Positions 22,494-32,319 of a stretch of 64,000 nt of DNA are shown here, one piece after another. The notes beneath the pieces are model-generated. The model was not told the origin of the DNA. It did not search any database and saw nothing but the letters and a program-made list of their open reading frames with translations. Location of the stretch: contig JAJGBQ010000002.1 of NCBI GenBank assembly GCA_022457065.1, positions 124,001 to 188,000 of the forward strand. Direction: 5' to 3'. How positions within the stretch are numbered: the stretch's first letter is position 1; each line of letters begins with the position of its first letter. Both the position numbers and the translations under genes were made by a program. This DNA is from Curvularia sp. ZM96. Lineage: Eukaryota; Ascomycota; Dothideomycetes; Pleosporales; Pleosporaceae.

Positions 22494-23501
22494 CTAGCAA
22501 TTTGTCTTCTCTTCAAGTTCCTCATTGTCTTCCGTCTTACAGGATGCGTCGCCCAGTTCCCGAATACGAAGACTGTCACTTCCCAACTTTTTCATGTCGA
22601 GAGTCAGTGGAGTTGATTTAGAAAGTTGAATTTTGTAAATGCCGAACGACCATGGTTCTTCTGGTGTTTTTACCCTGGCCGCACCCATAAACTTTCCAGA
22701 ATAAGACTTCCCATCTTGTTTGACCTCAACATCCTTGTTTAGGAGCAGAACGATGCTAATATTCCAGCGAAAGGAGCTTTCTTCCTCGATCGTACCAGCC
22801 ACGTCTTGAATAACACGCAAAAGGTTCTCCGCAATTATGGAACCCAAGGTATCTCTGCCATGAATTGTGAAACAAAGACGGCCGGCAAAATCCAGTCGCT
22901 CCATATCGATAGGTTCGTCGCTGTCATTCCATTGCGAAGGGGATAATCTGGAAAGCATTTTTTGCTGGGCCGAAGTAAGATGGACCTTCCCATGCTCCCA
23001 CTCTAACTGGCCGTTGAGTAGATTGCATATTTCGTCAACACTGTGACCAATACCGCGGTGAACAGCCTGAAAAACAACGCGGTTAACAGCGTTATCGACA
23101 GCGCGGCCAATAGCGCGATCAATAGCGCGGTCAGCAACGCGGTCGGCAACGCGGTTAACAATATGATCAAAAGGTCCCGGTAATACTGAGTTCGTATAAG
23201 GAGGCGGCGGCGGCATGGTGGCAGGATATCCCAAGGTTGCAGGAAAAGGAGCTAGTACAGGAGACGGAGAAGGGGCCATTGACACAGGAGGCGGCATAGT
23301 ATGAGGAGACCAAGCAGCTGGAGGCGGAGGCGGAGGTAGCACTGTACGAGGATGATAAGGATGAGTATGCGTTGTATGACGAGGATGATAAGGATGAGTA
23401 TGCGTTGTATGACGAGGATGAGTATGACGAGGATGAGTATGACGAGGATGAGGATGATGAGGATGAGTATGCATTCCACGACTAGGACGCAACGGTGGCA
23501 T
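22494..23501 (-). CDS. His/Pro-rich orphan protein, paralogue of the 37323 gene
   Basis: 335 residues from ATG 23501, single exon. Residues about 10-52 are His-rich (HTHPRHTHPRHTTHTHPYHP), encoded by a 15-bp repeat. Residues 53-105 are proline-rich. Residues about 112-150 form an amphipathic Ala-Arg helix (VNRVADRVADRAIDRAIGRA). Residues about 184-300 match the protein at 37323-38084: both share RL..W.D, an ACF-like turn, LG.II, IQ..A, a WN/WDH.I..LL.K.V block and a G.S.SG...G motif before a beta-rich end. The beta-rich segment recalls an Sm-like fold, but that is a guess. Function unknown. Confidence 0.62.
   Translation of the reverse strand: MPPLRPSRGMHTHPHHPHPRHTHPRHTHPRHTTHTHPYHPRHTTHTHPYHPRTVLPPPPPPAAWSPHTMPPPVSMAPSPSPVLAPFPATLGYPATMPPPPPYTNSVLPGPFDHIVNRVADRVADRAIDRAIGRAVDNAVNRVVFQAVHRGIGHSVDEICNLLNGQLEWEHGKVHLTSAQQKMLSRLSPSQWNDSDEPIDMERLDFAGRLCFTIHGRDTLGSIIAENLLRVIQDVAGTIEEESSFRWNISIVLLLNKDVEVKQDGKSYSGKFMGAARVKTPEEPWSFGIYKIQLSKSTPLTLDMKKLGSDSLRIRELGDASCKTEDNEELEEKTNC
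23357..23475 (-). repeat. 15-bp coding minisatellite in the His-rich protein
   Basis: On the plus strand the unit is GACGAGGATGAGTAT, with variant units containing GATAAGGATGAGTATGCGT. It encodes the H-T-H-P-R and H-P-Y-H-P repeats of the minus-strand gene and is the fastest-evolving part of that gene by appearance. Confidence 0.75.
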
Positions 23502-23964
23502 GTTCTGAAGAGGCGTTGGTAGAGGAGGAGGCGTCGATTACAGTTGCCGGGGAAAAGGAGGAATGGAGGGTTACTTATAGCATGCCCTTCCCAGCCAAGA
23601 GCTTTCTCCATCCGTGCTTCAGCATCTGCATGGTAGGTAAGGAGTGCACAGCTCATCTCCACCCTCGAGCAAGCGATCTTCAGTCCACCATCACAAAGCA
23701 CTAATTTAATAGATCGAACCAAAGCGCTGGAGCCCTCGCGCCAGTCACACACGTCAATGGCGCCCTTTAGTAGCCCAGTCGCCGCGAATATCAGCTCACA
23801 TGTTTCAAAAGGCTGTTGTCTCACAACGAGTAGCTTGTTGAATCTAAAACAAGCTGAATATTTCTTTTAATAGCATCGAGAAACGGGAATCCAAAAGCTA
23901 GACAACAGCCTGTCCTTCTCCTTTCATAGACATGAAAACTAGATTACAGGTCCTCTCATCACGC
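23502..23964. other. Intergenic, no supported gene
   Basis: Contains the promoter of the His-rich gene. Short frames here show no recognisable features and lack convincing splice signals. Confidence 0.4.
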
Positions 23965-24435
23965 TCAATGTGAGACTGCTGCCAACGCAGCTCCGTGCTT
24001 CCGTCTCAACTTATTCTTGATATGTCAGCTATATCCAAAAGGGATTGCATGTACACTTACCAAAAGTGTGGTGAAATCAGCAGTTTTGATGTGGGTAGAA
24101 CTCAAGTTTTGAAGAGATTCTGCAAGCCGAGACTCATCTATTGTGCCGTTGGTACAAGCACTCAAGAACTCTTTCGTTGAAGAAAAACCGAGGCGCTCCG
24201 AGCATTGAATGCTCAAAAAGAATAGATGTTGTTCTCCATCTGCCATACGCGACATGACACAACTACCGATCTTCTTATCTGCACCCAACACAGCGAGCAG
24301 TTGCGGTAAGGTCTCCCCCCTATAACGCCACATGCTTTCTCCACTTCCTCCCAGGTCTTTCCAGCCATATGGTGTTTCTACGCCCAAGCGGCTCTGCGTT
24401 GGTTTTGAGCGCCGGATCTTCTTGCATGTGCACAT
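23965..24435 (-). CDS. Small orphan protein, two exons
   Basis: Exons 24435-24061 and 24015-23965 give 426 nt, 141 residues. The 45-nt intron has donor GTAAGT, a GCTGACA branch site and a CAAG acceptor. The N-terminus is basic and Cys-containing (MCTCKKIRRSKP). The middle has WRYRGETLPQLLAVLGADKK and the rest is Ser/Leu-rich with predicted helix. No family is recognised. The second exon of 17 codons depends on the AAG acceptor and is less certain than exon 1. Confidence 0.5.
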
Positions 24436-24538
24436 TATCGTCTCGCTATTCGTTATTAGGGTGCTGATACAACGAATTGTTCCTGGGTGAAATAAACAAA
24501 GTCCCTGATATATTAGTGATGTCCAGACTGGGGATAGA

Positions 24539-25229
24539 TCATCTTACTATAGGGAGCCAACTGGAAAAGGCTACTGCGATCTTCCGTAGAAGAATGGCTC
24601 CAACTGTAGATGTGATAGAAACCATGATGAAGACCACTGTCAATGCCATAGAAGCCATAAAAAAGACCACTGTGAACGCAATCTGATAGTGACGCAACCA
24701 AGCCACGCCTTTATGCTGGAATGCTTGAGGCCAAGGCCGTGTTGACAAGTAAATGTATGAACCGGAAAACACCAACAAAGTAGCAAGGTTGGCATACGGG
24801 TTGTGCAGATACAGTACTACACACCCGCTAATGATGTGTCCTGTAACTACGCCAATAGGGCAAAGCCATTGGCGTGATAATGTGGGACGCGGTAGCTCGG
24901 ACCACCCGTATTGGCTTATGCCCGCGAAATATTTGTCGATATACATCTAATAGTCGTTAGACATACTAAAAACCAAGGTTTGCCTTACCTACCCAGTCGA
25001 TCCACGTAAGGTTAGCCAGGGTAAAGACGTGCACCAGCAACCCATATGCGGTGAGTCCCTGAGTGGCAAGTATGACGGATGCTATGCAGGGGATAACTGG
25101 AAGGATGAACGCCACGAACGCAAGGCAAATGGCGGGTGAAGTGAAAATTTTGACTACCAAGCGAATAGCCTGAGGTGCCCTGACAGCAGTAACAAAGACA
25201 CTGCAAGTGATGATGGCGGCAGTCGACAT
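24539..25229 (-). CDS. Multi-pass membrane orphan protein, two exons
   Basis: Exons 25229-24993 and 24946-24539 give 214 residues from the ATG at 25229. The frame is open for a further 17 codons upstream without another ATG, so an earlier exon is possible. The 46-nt intron starts GTAGGT, has a TCTAAC branch and ends TTAG in phase 0. About five or six hydrophobic segments are visible, including ICLAFVAFILPVIPCIASVI, IGVVTGHIISGCVVLYL and IAFTVVFFMASMALTVVFIM. No known transporter motif is present. It may be related in style to the small membrane protein at 27574-27902. Confidence 0.58.
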
Positions 25230-25827
25230 GATGTTGTGAAGAGCATTGGTATGTAATGGAAAGCTCGGGGTAGCTACCACTTTATCTATTTCAGATCAGA
25301 GGGTTTGCATACAATTACTAGGGCAAGCCATGTGATGATGCAGCCAACCGAGAGAGACCGCTTGCCATGATGGGCAGGAACGCCCGCTAGCATCACATGT
25401 ATGCATAAAGCATTTACGAACGATCAGCCCAGACTGCGCCAGCCATCCCTCCGGCTCAGACCGGGGTTGGGAGGCTGTCACATATGATTGAGATACCCTG
25501 GTCAGGTAAAGAGCGTCGGCCATGACAGGGGGGGCACTTCGATCCAAAGCAGTCAAGCGCCTCTAGACCACCAATTGGAATAGTTTCCCTGCATCCTAGC
25601 TTGTCGTAGCTGGCCGACCCTATTCCTTGTCGACTTTTCTGCAGTCAGTTCTGAGCACATAACAGGGGGCGACTCCCCTTGGCTGGTGATTGCGCCCCTT
25701 CGACTCCCATCCCCCTAAGCCACCCAGACATCCAGTACGGTCACGCCTGACCCGTCCTCTTGACACATCACCCCAAACTGCTTGCGTCACGTTCATCTAC
25801 CTCGGCGGTGGCCCTTCCATCATTCCG
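25230..25827. other. Intergenic, divergent promoter region
   Basis: Lies between the membrane protein (minus) and the next orphan (plus). A possible short upstream exon of the membrane gene could lie near 25320-25340 but needs an unusually short intron. Otherwise nothing recognised. Confidence 0.4.
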
Positions 25828-26741
25828 ATGACGTCGGTATCTTCCAGCGTAGATTTTGACTTTTGTAGAAGCGACCAGTCCGTGTTAAAATTGGGTGCCC
25901 ATATCCTTCTTACGGCACCCGACATCCCTCCCGAAATTTGCGCCGCCATTCAATCCAAACTCAATTCAGTCACTTATGCACACCAGATCGCAGCGGACGT
26001 CAAGATAATTCAGGACATATCTTTACTCACTAGTATGCAGACAAGTCCACGGGACCTCTGGACAAGGATCAAGAAGCCCTTATTAATTTGGGTGCTTGCG
26101 TTCACGGTTAGCCAGGAAAATTGTTCAAAGCAGAATCTCTCTAGACTTGCAAGGGAGGCTATTAAATATGCCAAAACCTCGTTCGATATCACCAAGTTGC
26201 CATCGGAGCAGCTTGATTTCCTGTTCTTGCTCGCTTACGCCAGAATAGGCCCCTGCAGTCTGGAAAGGTTCAAAAAATTATACGAGCAATGCCCTTCGTG
26301 TTCCAGCACTGGAGCCGAGATAAGGAATCAGGTCGAAAGATATATGTCTAAAGAAAAAACCCTCTGCTGTCTTTTGCGAGACCAACCCCATACTGGAGAG
26401 AAGCGGGAAGCAGAAGAGAACGAAAATTATCGTAAGTACCGTAGCTTCCATGCGATGTACAAGGAAGAAACTTACAATGCTTAGCGATGACGAAAAGATC
26501 CAAACAGGCACAGTCTCAACCTTCGATACAGCCATCGATGTATAATGGCGGAATTTCGTACGGTGTGCCTCATACCACGGGTTTTTCGGGGGGTGCTTCA
26601 ACAACATTGAATCCGACTTGGTTCAAAGAAGTGATCGATGACATTCCAAGCCCCGACTACCCGTCCGTCTACGAACTCCAAGCAAACACCATAGCCACGA
26701 GCTGCCCAGATGTTACCTGGATGCAACATTCAACTCGCTGA
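25828..26741 (+). CDS. Orphan protein, two exons
   Basis: Exons 25828-26431 and 26485-26741 give 861 nt, 286 residues. The 53-nt phase-1 intron has donor GTAAGT and acceptor CTTAG. The first two thirds are helical and soluble (DLWTRIKKPLLIWVLAF, LSRLAREAIKYAKTSFDI), with Cys near residue 195 (CPSCSS). The last 85 residues, from exon 2, are Ser/Gln/Pro-rich and disordered (KQAQSQPSIQPSMY). No family is recognised. Its last 73 bp overlap the end of the minus-strand gene that follows. Confidence 0.55.
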
Positions 26742-27235
26742 GCATGTATCAGATCGCAAGATTGCGGGTCTTGTCCATTGACCTTATATATAACCCCATC
26801 AAGTGACGCGACAACCACAATCATATAAGAATATGGACCACGAAGAACAGTGGTACCGGGCCCGAAGACAGCACCGAAGGCATGTGAATATGTATCCTGA
26901 ACTAGTAAGCAACGTCAAACTACATGAATGCTACTCCATACCTTGTCATAGCTCTGCATCATATGTGTCGTGATATCCTTGTATTGCTCGATGTTGAAAG
27001 TCACATGAGATCTTCCTGAGGGAATAACGACCCCTCTTGCAAATCGCCGTATCAAATCGTCCTTCATATTCAATACTAAATCTCTGATCTCTGTAGATTC
27101 CTTTATTTCAACGACCGACTGCATTTTCTCTATTGCTTTTGATGTGTGCTTGGGACTCTTGGTGGTGTTTTTCAGCATGATGAATGACGTGGCAGGGTCA
27201 GACCTAGAAGCGAGCGTTATGACGTAACCTGGCAT
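26669..27235 (-). CDS. Orphan protein, two exons, 3' end antisense to the preceding gene
   Basis: Exons 27235-26942 and 26896-26669 give 522 nt, 173 residues. The 45-nt phase-0 intron (GTATGG to TTCAG) joins two frames that are both open. It starts MPGYVITLASRSDPATSF. The centre is Lys/Glu-rich and helical; exon 2 has a beta-rich pattern (PYSYMIVVVASLDGVIYKV). A MPGYT start in a similar setting occurs at about 31105 on the same strand, which might mark a gene family, but the match is only a few residues. Upstream, TTTTACAG near 27294 could be the acceptor of a 5' UTR intron. Confidence 0.5.
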
Positions 27236-27573
27236 CGTGGTGATTGGCTGTTGAAACTTGAAAGTTGTATTGTAGAGAAGTGGTGATCTGTAAAATTTGT
27301 TTCTAGCCACAGCATTTTATAGTAAATCCGAAGATCTGGGTTTCAGCCTCGTCCGTTTAAGGCCAACACACTTGTGGCAGGGACTGGAAAGGTCCTCCAG
27401 CTCACCGGTAGGCGAACATAGGTACACCATCTTCATTTCTCACCGCTTCTTAGCCCACATACTGCAACTGACGATGTAACACACAGTGATTGGGTGTAAT
27501 TTCGTGTTCGCGCTCATAATATCCAGCTGCGATACTAGTAGGAGTCCGCAACTGCTACTTTGTGCTCACATGC
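27236..27573. other. Intergenic, no gene seen
   Basis: Promoter-side sequence of the minus-strand gene and 3' side of the small membrane gene. No supported feature. Confidence 0.4.
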
Positions 27574-27902
27574 CTAAGAAGGGTGCGATATTCTTTTGGC
27601 TATTCCCTTAGACTGATACCAGCATCTAAAAGCAGCCGCGCCAGTCATGCTCAGGAGGCACACAACGAGGTATGTTCCCCAATGTCCATTGGAAAACAAA
27701 TACCACGCATACACCGTCGAGAATGCGGAACAGATAACCGAGGTTAAATAGATCCTTTTGTTCAGAGCAATGACGTAACAGAAGATCGTGAAGCTGAAGC
27801 ATAAGCTCATGGTTGCGACGAGCGGATCTGGATCTATCAAGACTGGTTGTCAGCGGTTCTCTTGACATCCAAAGACCACTTACCTTCTTCAAAACTCCTC
27901 AT
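27574..27902 (-). CDS. Small three-pass membrane protein, two exons
   Basis: Exons 27902-27884 and 27833-27574 give 279 nt, 92 residues. The first exon is only 19 nt (ATG plus five codons and one base), followed by a 50-nt intron with GTAAGT donor, CGCTGAC branch and ATAG acceptor. Hydrophobic segments are LVATMSLCFSFTIFCYVIAL, IYLTSVICSAFSTVYAWYLF and TYLVVCLLSMTGAAAF. The C-terminus is basic. No family known. Confidence 0.55.
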
Positions 27903-28038
27903 ATTGTTAGGTACTTGTCAGTAATAAAAACGTAGAAGAGAGGTCTTAGGGTTGTGAAAAAGAAATCGAGTGTCTCCAGGTATTAGCAACTACAAGAAAC
28001 TTGATGGAAGAGAGACCACCAGAAGTAGTAGGCTTGGA

Positions 28039-28579
28039 TCATACAAACACCCATTTCCCATGCCGCCGCATCCCCGACTTCACAGATGCATGTGAACATG
28101 ATGGGGCTTGCAGATTCATGGGCACCTCCGTGCATGTTCCTGCATTGGGCCTTGCGATATGTATCATGTAAAAGCTGCACGCCTCAAAGTACGGCAGGGC
28201 ACGGTCCAGTGCACGTTCCAGTGCCTGTTTTACTGCCCACTCTAGTGCACCCTCTAGTGCACGTTTCATTGCATGCACGCGATCCAGTACAAGCTCACAT
28301 ACACAATCTCCTACTTGACGAGCCATTATCCTGGACAAATGCTCTTGGATGAAGGACTTCTTAGTCTCACACGAAGGGTATATGGATGCTTCAGCCACCA
28401 GATCGACAGAATTTGTCAGTTGTTCCCGACACTCAGAGGCCACTGTCAGGCAGGTGGCGCTTGCCGACGAACGGCATGAACACGAGCGTGGGTACGGGGC
28501 AATCCACGCGGCACGCCTCCAATAGCTTGGCTAGGCGCTGGAAGCCATCATCAATCCGAGCTAGGGAGATGTTATCCAT
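28039..28579 (-). CDS. Orphan protein with Ala-Leu heptads, start abuts a minisatellite
   Basis: Exons 28579-28496 and 28431-28039 give 477 nt, 158 residues. The 64-nt intron runs GTACCC to CTGAG with a CCTGACA branch. It starts MDNISLARIDDGFQRLAKLL. Residues about 75-110 form an Ala/Leu amphipathic helix (MKRALEGALEWAVKQALERA) resembling the Ala-Arg helix of the His-rich protein at 22494. The remainder is Cys-containing without a recognised pattern. The initiator ATG lies one base from a 15-bp tandem array that fills its promoter. Function unknown; the exon 1 model is inferred from frame and splice signals. Confidence 0.45.
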
Positions 28580-28580
28580 A

Positions 28581-28948
28581 CATCACCTCGCATCGCATCG
28601 CAACACCTCGCGTCGCAACACCTCGCATCGCATCACCTCGCGTCGCAACACCTCGCATCGCATCACCTCGCATCGCATCACCTCGCGTCGCATCACCTCG
28701 CGTCGCATCGCAACACCTCGCATCGCATCGCAACACCTCGCATCGCAACACCTCGCATCGCAACACCTCGCATCGCAACACCTCGCATCGCAACACCTCG
28801 CATCGCAACACCTCGCATCGCAACACCTCGCATCGCAACACCTCGCATCGCAACACCTCGCATCGCAACACCTCGCATCGCAACACCTCGCATCGCAACA
28901 CCTCGCATCGCAACACCTCGCATTATAACGCCTAGCATCGCAACACCT
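28581..28948. repeat. 15-bp minisatellite filling a divergent intergenic region
   Basis: About 23 units of CA(A/T)CACCTCGC(A/G)TCG, with occasional inserted CATCG pentamers in the first third and nearly perfect units from 28736 to 28920. It decays at the right end (CATTATAACGCCTAGCATCG). It lies between the start codons of two divergent gene models (28579 minus, 28969 plus), so it would form almost the whole bidirectional promoter and both leaders. Related arrays occur at 30681-30757 and, inverted, at 36957-37043. Long frames that cross it in several phases are products of the repeat and not genes. Confidence 0.92.
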
Positions 28949-28968
28949 TGTATCCCTCACTCAGAAAT

Positions 28969-29754
28969 ATGGACAAATACATTAGCACTGACGGTCTACT
29001 GGCGTCTGCCAAGCGTACACTAGAGGATTTCAGCGATCACCCTGTTCCCCTTACACAAGCCCAGCGTAGTGTTATTACGAGATTCACGAATTATGTCAAA
29101 GGGAATTCAGACAGGAACACCATCAAAAAGCGCTCACAAGCAAAGCTGCAAGATATATGGAGATTCAGCCCTGCACTCTATGTCATTGTTTGCCTATCTT
29201 CTCAGTATCCAACAAGGCTGGGCTCGGAAAATTCAATGGATTACCTCAAGGTGTTGAGCCGTTGGTGGTGTAATGTACGTCATCCAAAGGGGCTCACAGC
29301 AGCCATTAAACAAAATCAGAATCTTCTTCCTTCTCTTACATGTCAGTAGTGTTGTTTCTGGAGTGATAATTATCATGCTAACAACTTTGCAGGTGGAGAA
29401 CCCAACTTTGCAGATGGAGAGCACAACTTTGCAGATGGAGAACCCAACTTTGCAGATGGAGAACCCAACTTTGCAGATGGAGAGCCCAACTTTGCAGATG
29501 GAGAGCCCAACTTTGCAGATGGAGAACCCAACTTTGCACATGGAGAACGGCTCACCGCTAAATTAGCAAAAGACGACCTGATCGACTTCTTACAAAATAA
29601 CCCCTGGGCAGGGGAGGCCTATCATATAGTAATTCATACAGACAAGCACAAAAAATCTTGTATTGTATTGTCGGACGAAGATACTCAGTCCCTGCTCCTA
29701 CATTGTCAAGAAAGGAACATGGGAAAGATGGCCAACAATCATTTGGAAGGCTGA
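28969..29754 (+). CDS. Orphan protein with PNFADGE heptapeptide repeats, two exons
   Basis: Exons 28969-29341 and 29393-29754 give 735 nt, 244 residues. The phase-1 intron of 51 nt has donor GTCAGT, branch TGCTAAC and acceptor TTTGCAG. Residues 1-124 are helical and soluble (TQAQRSVITRFTNYVKG). Exon 2 opens with seven PNFADGE/HNFADGE heptapeptides, then a globular-looking end (DDLIDFLQNNPWAGEAYHIV). The repeat DNA contains the splice acceptor itself, so alternative acceptors could change repeat number in frame. No family is recognised. The 3' end overlaps the minus-strand gene by 16 bp. Confidence 0.6.
29380..29547 (+). repeat. 21-bp coding repeat spanning a 3' splice site
   Basis: Eight exact 21-bp units, consensus CCCAACTTTGCAGATGGAGA plus A or G. 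The first unit is the intron end: AACAACTTTGCAG, then GTGGAGAA as the first exon bases. Units 2-7 keep the CTTTGCAG acceptor motif; unit 8 reads CTTTGCAC and has lost it. Every unit is a multiple of three, so each AG would splice to the same frame. Confidence 0.9.
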
Positions 29755-30252
29755 GGACGGATGTAAAGTACTGTAGGCTTTCCGTATAACATACATGTCT
29801 GTGCATTCAGAATGTCCACATAGACGTATCGTTCCTGACCTAAATCTTCTTCACCAGTCGAGACTTTGGTTGTGGCTTTGCCACCACCCGATACTTGGAC
29901 GAATCCCGTCGCACTGCCCTTGTCGACTACCACACCGCACACATCCGGGTGTTTCTCGTATTCGAAAGAGCCAGATTCTCCGGTGATCTCATCCACATCG
30001 AGTACAACATCTGTCTTTCGAGAAATCTTGTACAAAATTAGCTTTGCTAATTAACACTGGAGACGGAGTATTACCAGCTTCATGGCTGCATCCCGTAGTG
30101 ATTCTTTTTCCGTTATCTTCCTCACCATATCCAGCTCTCTCTGCCTTCCAGTATTCGACGTTCGTGCTAACAAGTAACTAATGTCAAGAGTCAAGTAGAC
30201 TTGTCGATGGCTGCTGCGGTAACGTGGAAGTTTGAGGGAACGAGGCCAATTT
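29739..30252 (-). CDS. 3' exons of an orphan gene (5' end unresolved)
   Basis: Two exons are supported: 30252-30075 and 30026-29739, joined by a 48-nt phase-0 intron (GTAATA, branch GCTAAT, acceptor CAAG). A TTACAG acceptor with a TTCTAATAC branch precedes the first, so at least one upstream exon exists near 30300-30600; I could not fix it. Visible protein: a charged helix (RQRELDMVRKITEKESLRDA), then an acidic and Gly-rich part (LDVDEITGESGSFEYEK, VQVSGGGKATTKV). Function unknown. It converges on the heptapeptide-repeat gene with a 16-bp overlap. Confidence 0.4.
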
Positions 30253-32070
30253 CTGTAATGAAGATGGACGATGTATTAGAACCTACAAAATCTGTTATTC
30301 ATTGTTCGAAAATAACACACAAATACTTGGCCAGCGTTTACCTGTGGTGCAGATTTGGTTGTTGTGTATTGCGGGGTAGTGCGACCAGAGAGGATGTAGA
30401 AAGCGCTTTGTAGGTTTAAGCCAACGGATGTCAAAAGATACTGGACATGAACCTTCAAGGGGAAGAAAAAACTATCCGAAGAGTTATAAGGGCGGGTGCG
30501 TAAATGGGTCTTGCTGCACAAGCATGGTAGGTGTTGGTGCCCAAGGGCAAAGGCAATGCGGGGCAATGCACAGACTTTGCCATGTGATGACCCCACCAAC
30601 GAGAAAAATCACGTGCGAGACTTATGACCAACTACGTATGACGATCGCGAACACGCTACGGGATCAGAAAGACTATGTCGTATCGCAACAGGTCGCGTCA
30701 GATCGCATCGCAACAGGTCGCGTCAGATCGCATCGCAACAGGTCGCGTCAAATTGTAATGCATCAGAGTCGTCCACGCAGACTAGAACACCTGGTTTTAG
30801 CACTCGGCGTCCAATAATCGCTTCAAGTACGAAATGACCATCAAGCCACGCTTTGGTTCATCGCTGCATGCTTTTCCTGTGAATTCTCTAGATTGCTTTC
30901 TAATCTCAGCAGTGCTCAATAAGGCTTACTAGAAGTAGTCACCGATTTGTGTTTTTGTGAACAGGCTAGCGTACAAATACCAGTAAACTAGGCGAGTTGA
31001 ACCTTGCTTCAATCTGTGTCGAGATCGAAATGGCCTGCAAGCCCCTTCATTGTTGCAGGTATATGCTGCCGGGATGGTAGAGATGTGGAGCGTATAACCT
31101 GGCATGGTCCAAGAGTATGACACGTTTGCAGGCTGGCTGATACGTACCAGCATAGAAAGAGTCGCTCTTACTTGCGTACTACCACCGTTCTGTACTGTTG
31201 ATAGCAACACCAACAGTACATTCTCTCAATAGTGAGAGCTGCTTAGTATATACGTGTTGTCCATGCAATTGAGAAACAAACATACTAACGCAGAAACAAG
31301 ATATCACAGGTCTCTTTTATCGTTGCATTCTTGCCCCATTATGTCTCCAGACATTACACACATCCCGGAGATACACAAATAGCCATCGTCAGAACCGATC
31401 GGGAACTTGCATCCTGAGAAGCAGACTAATGCACTGATAGCCCGTGCATTCTGGCGTGTTCGCCGCCTTGGTTCACGCCAAAGTCCAGTTCAGCCTGCAT
31501 GCCCCTTCTTTCTTGCAAGCATCTGTAGATGTGAAGATGTGACGGTAGAGCATGTGGGTCTTGGTGTGGTCCAAGAATAGGGTACTCGCTTGCCTCTTCT
31601 GCAAACCGCTGATCGTAACAACGTCGGAAGAGGAGGTGTGGTTGTATGCGACGTAAGAAGAATGAAGGGTGTGTGGGGTTGTAGGTATCAGTATAAAGGG
31701 CCGCATTCAATCTCTAGTTCATCAATTTCTCAAACCCATCACTTCTTGTCCTGCTCAGCATATCCCTTCAGGCAATTACTCCTTCGAAGCTTTCAATAGC
31801 TTGGTACCTTCGACACCTTCACGTCGCATTGATTCTCGTCTCTTTTTGGCAAAGAACTCACTAATACACTCTAACGCTCCGCATCTCTTCTGTGGTTCTT
31901 ACTGTACGTTATGAAGTTTTGTTTTTAGGGCTGAGACAGCCTCTGAATTGATCTAAGGTTCAGCTTTTCCATGGATAAGCATAACACCAAATGCAAGCTA
32001 GTTGGATCAGAGCACCGGTCACTTATTTTTACCACAGACTGACTTCCACAGCAGTCTTTGTTACATCACT
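30253..32070. other. Region with weak gene signals
   Basis: No model I trust. On the minus strand a frame starting MPGYTLHIST (about 31105 to 30929) and one at about 31640-31473 share the pattern C-x-x-EGACR and overlap two diverged DNA segments (about 31000-31200 and 31470-31660) that may be an old duplication. A TATA-like TATAAAGG stands at about 31692 on the plus strand. A 25-bp repeat lies at 30681-30757. Confidence 0.35.
30681..30757. repeat. Short 25-bp tandem repeat related to the 28.6-kb minisatellite
   Basis: Three units of TCGCAACAGGTCGCGTCAGA plus CGCAT. It shares the TCGCATCGCAACA core with the array at 28581-28948. Confidence 0.8.
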
Positions 32071-32319
32071 ATGTCCAACTCTCAAGAGCCAAGCCGACAG
32101 AATATCAATCCTTTAGCAAGACAGTCTGCCACCTCACAACAACCCACTCCTCTTGATAGCCACGATCAGCAACTAAATGGAGCTCCTAATATTTGTCCAT
32201 CATATACAACGGCAGACTTAGGATTACGAAGCGATCATACGCAGGCGCGCCCAGCCAGTAGCGATCATACGCAGGCGCGCCCGGCCAGTAGCGATAATCG
32301 CGTAACAAATGGTGTATAG
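32071..32319 (+). CDS. Possible small disordered protein
   Basis: 82 residues from ATG 32071, Ser/Gln/Pro-rich with two perfect and one partial copy of a 30-bp repeat encoding SDHTQARPAS. A GTAGCG donor in the repeat and an acceptor GTATAG at about 32320 could join it to a long open frame to 32702, but this is unsupported. Low confidence that it is a gene. Confidence 0.3.
   Translation: MSNSQEPSRQNINPLARQSATSQQPTPLDSHDQQLNGAPNICPSYTTADLGLRSDHTQARPASSDHTQARPASSDNRVTNGV

Noticed and set aside
28581..28948. CRISPR-like appearance of the tandem array
   Set aside because: Units are contiguous with no spacers, and the genome is eukaryotic; it is a minisatellite.
28386..28960. Long open frames through the 15-bp array, on both strands and several phases
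   Set aside because: The unit is 15 bp without stops in most phases, so open frames arise automatically; the peptides are pure repeats.
30428..30817. Plus-strand frame of about 129 codons ending in the 25-bp repeat
   Set aside because: No splice support or domain; part of the frame is repeat-derived and it overlaps possible upstream exons of the minus-strand gene.
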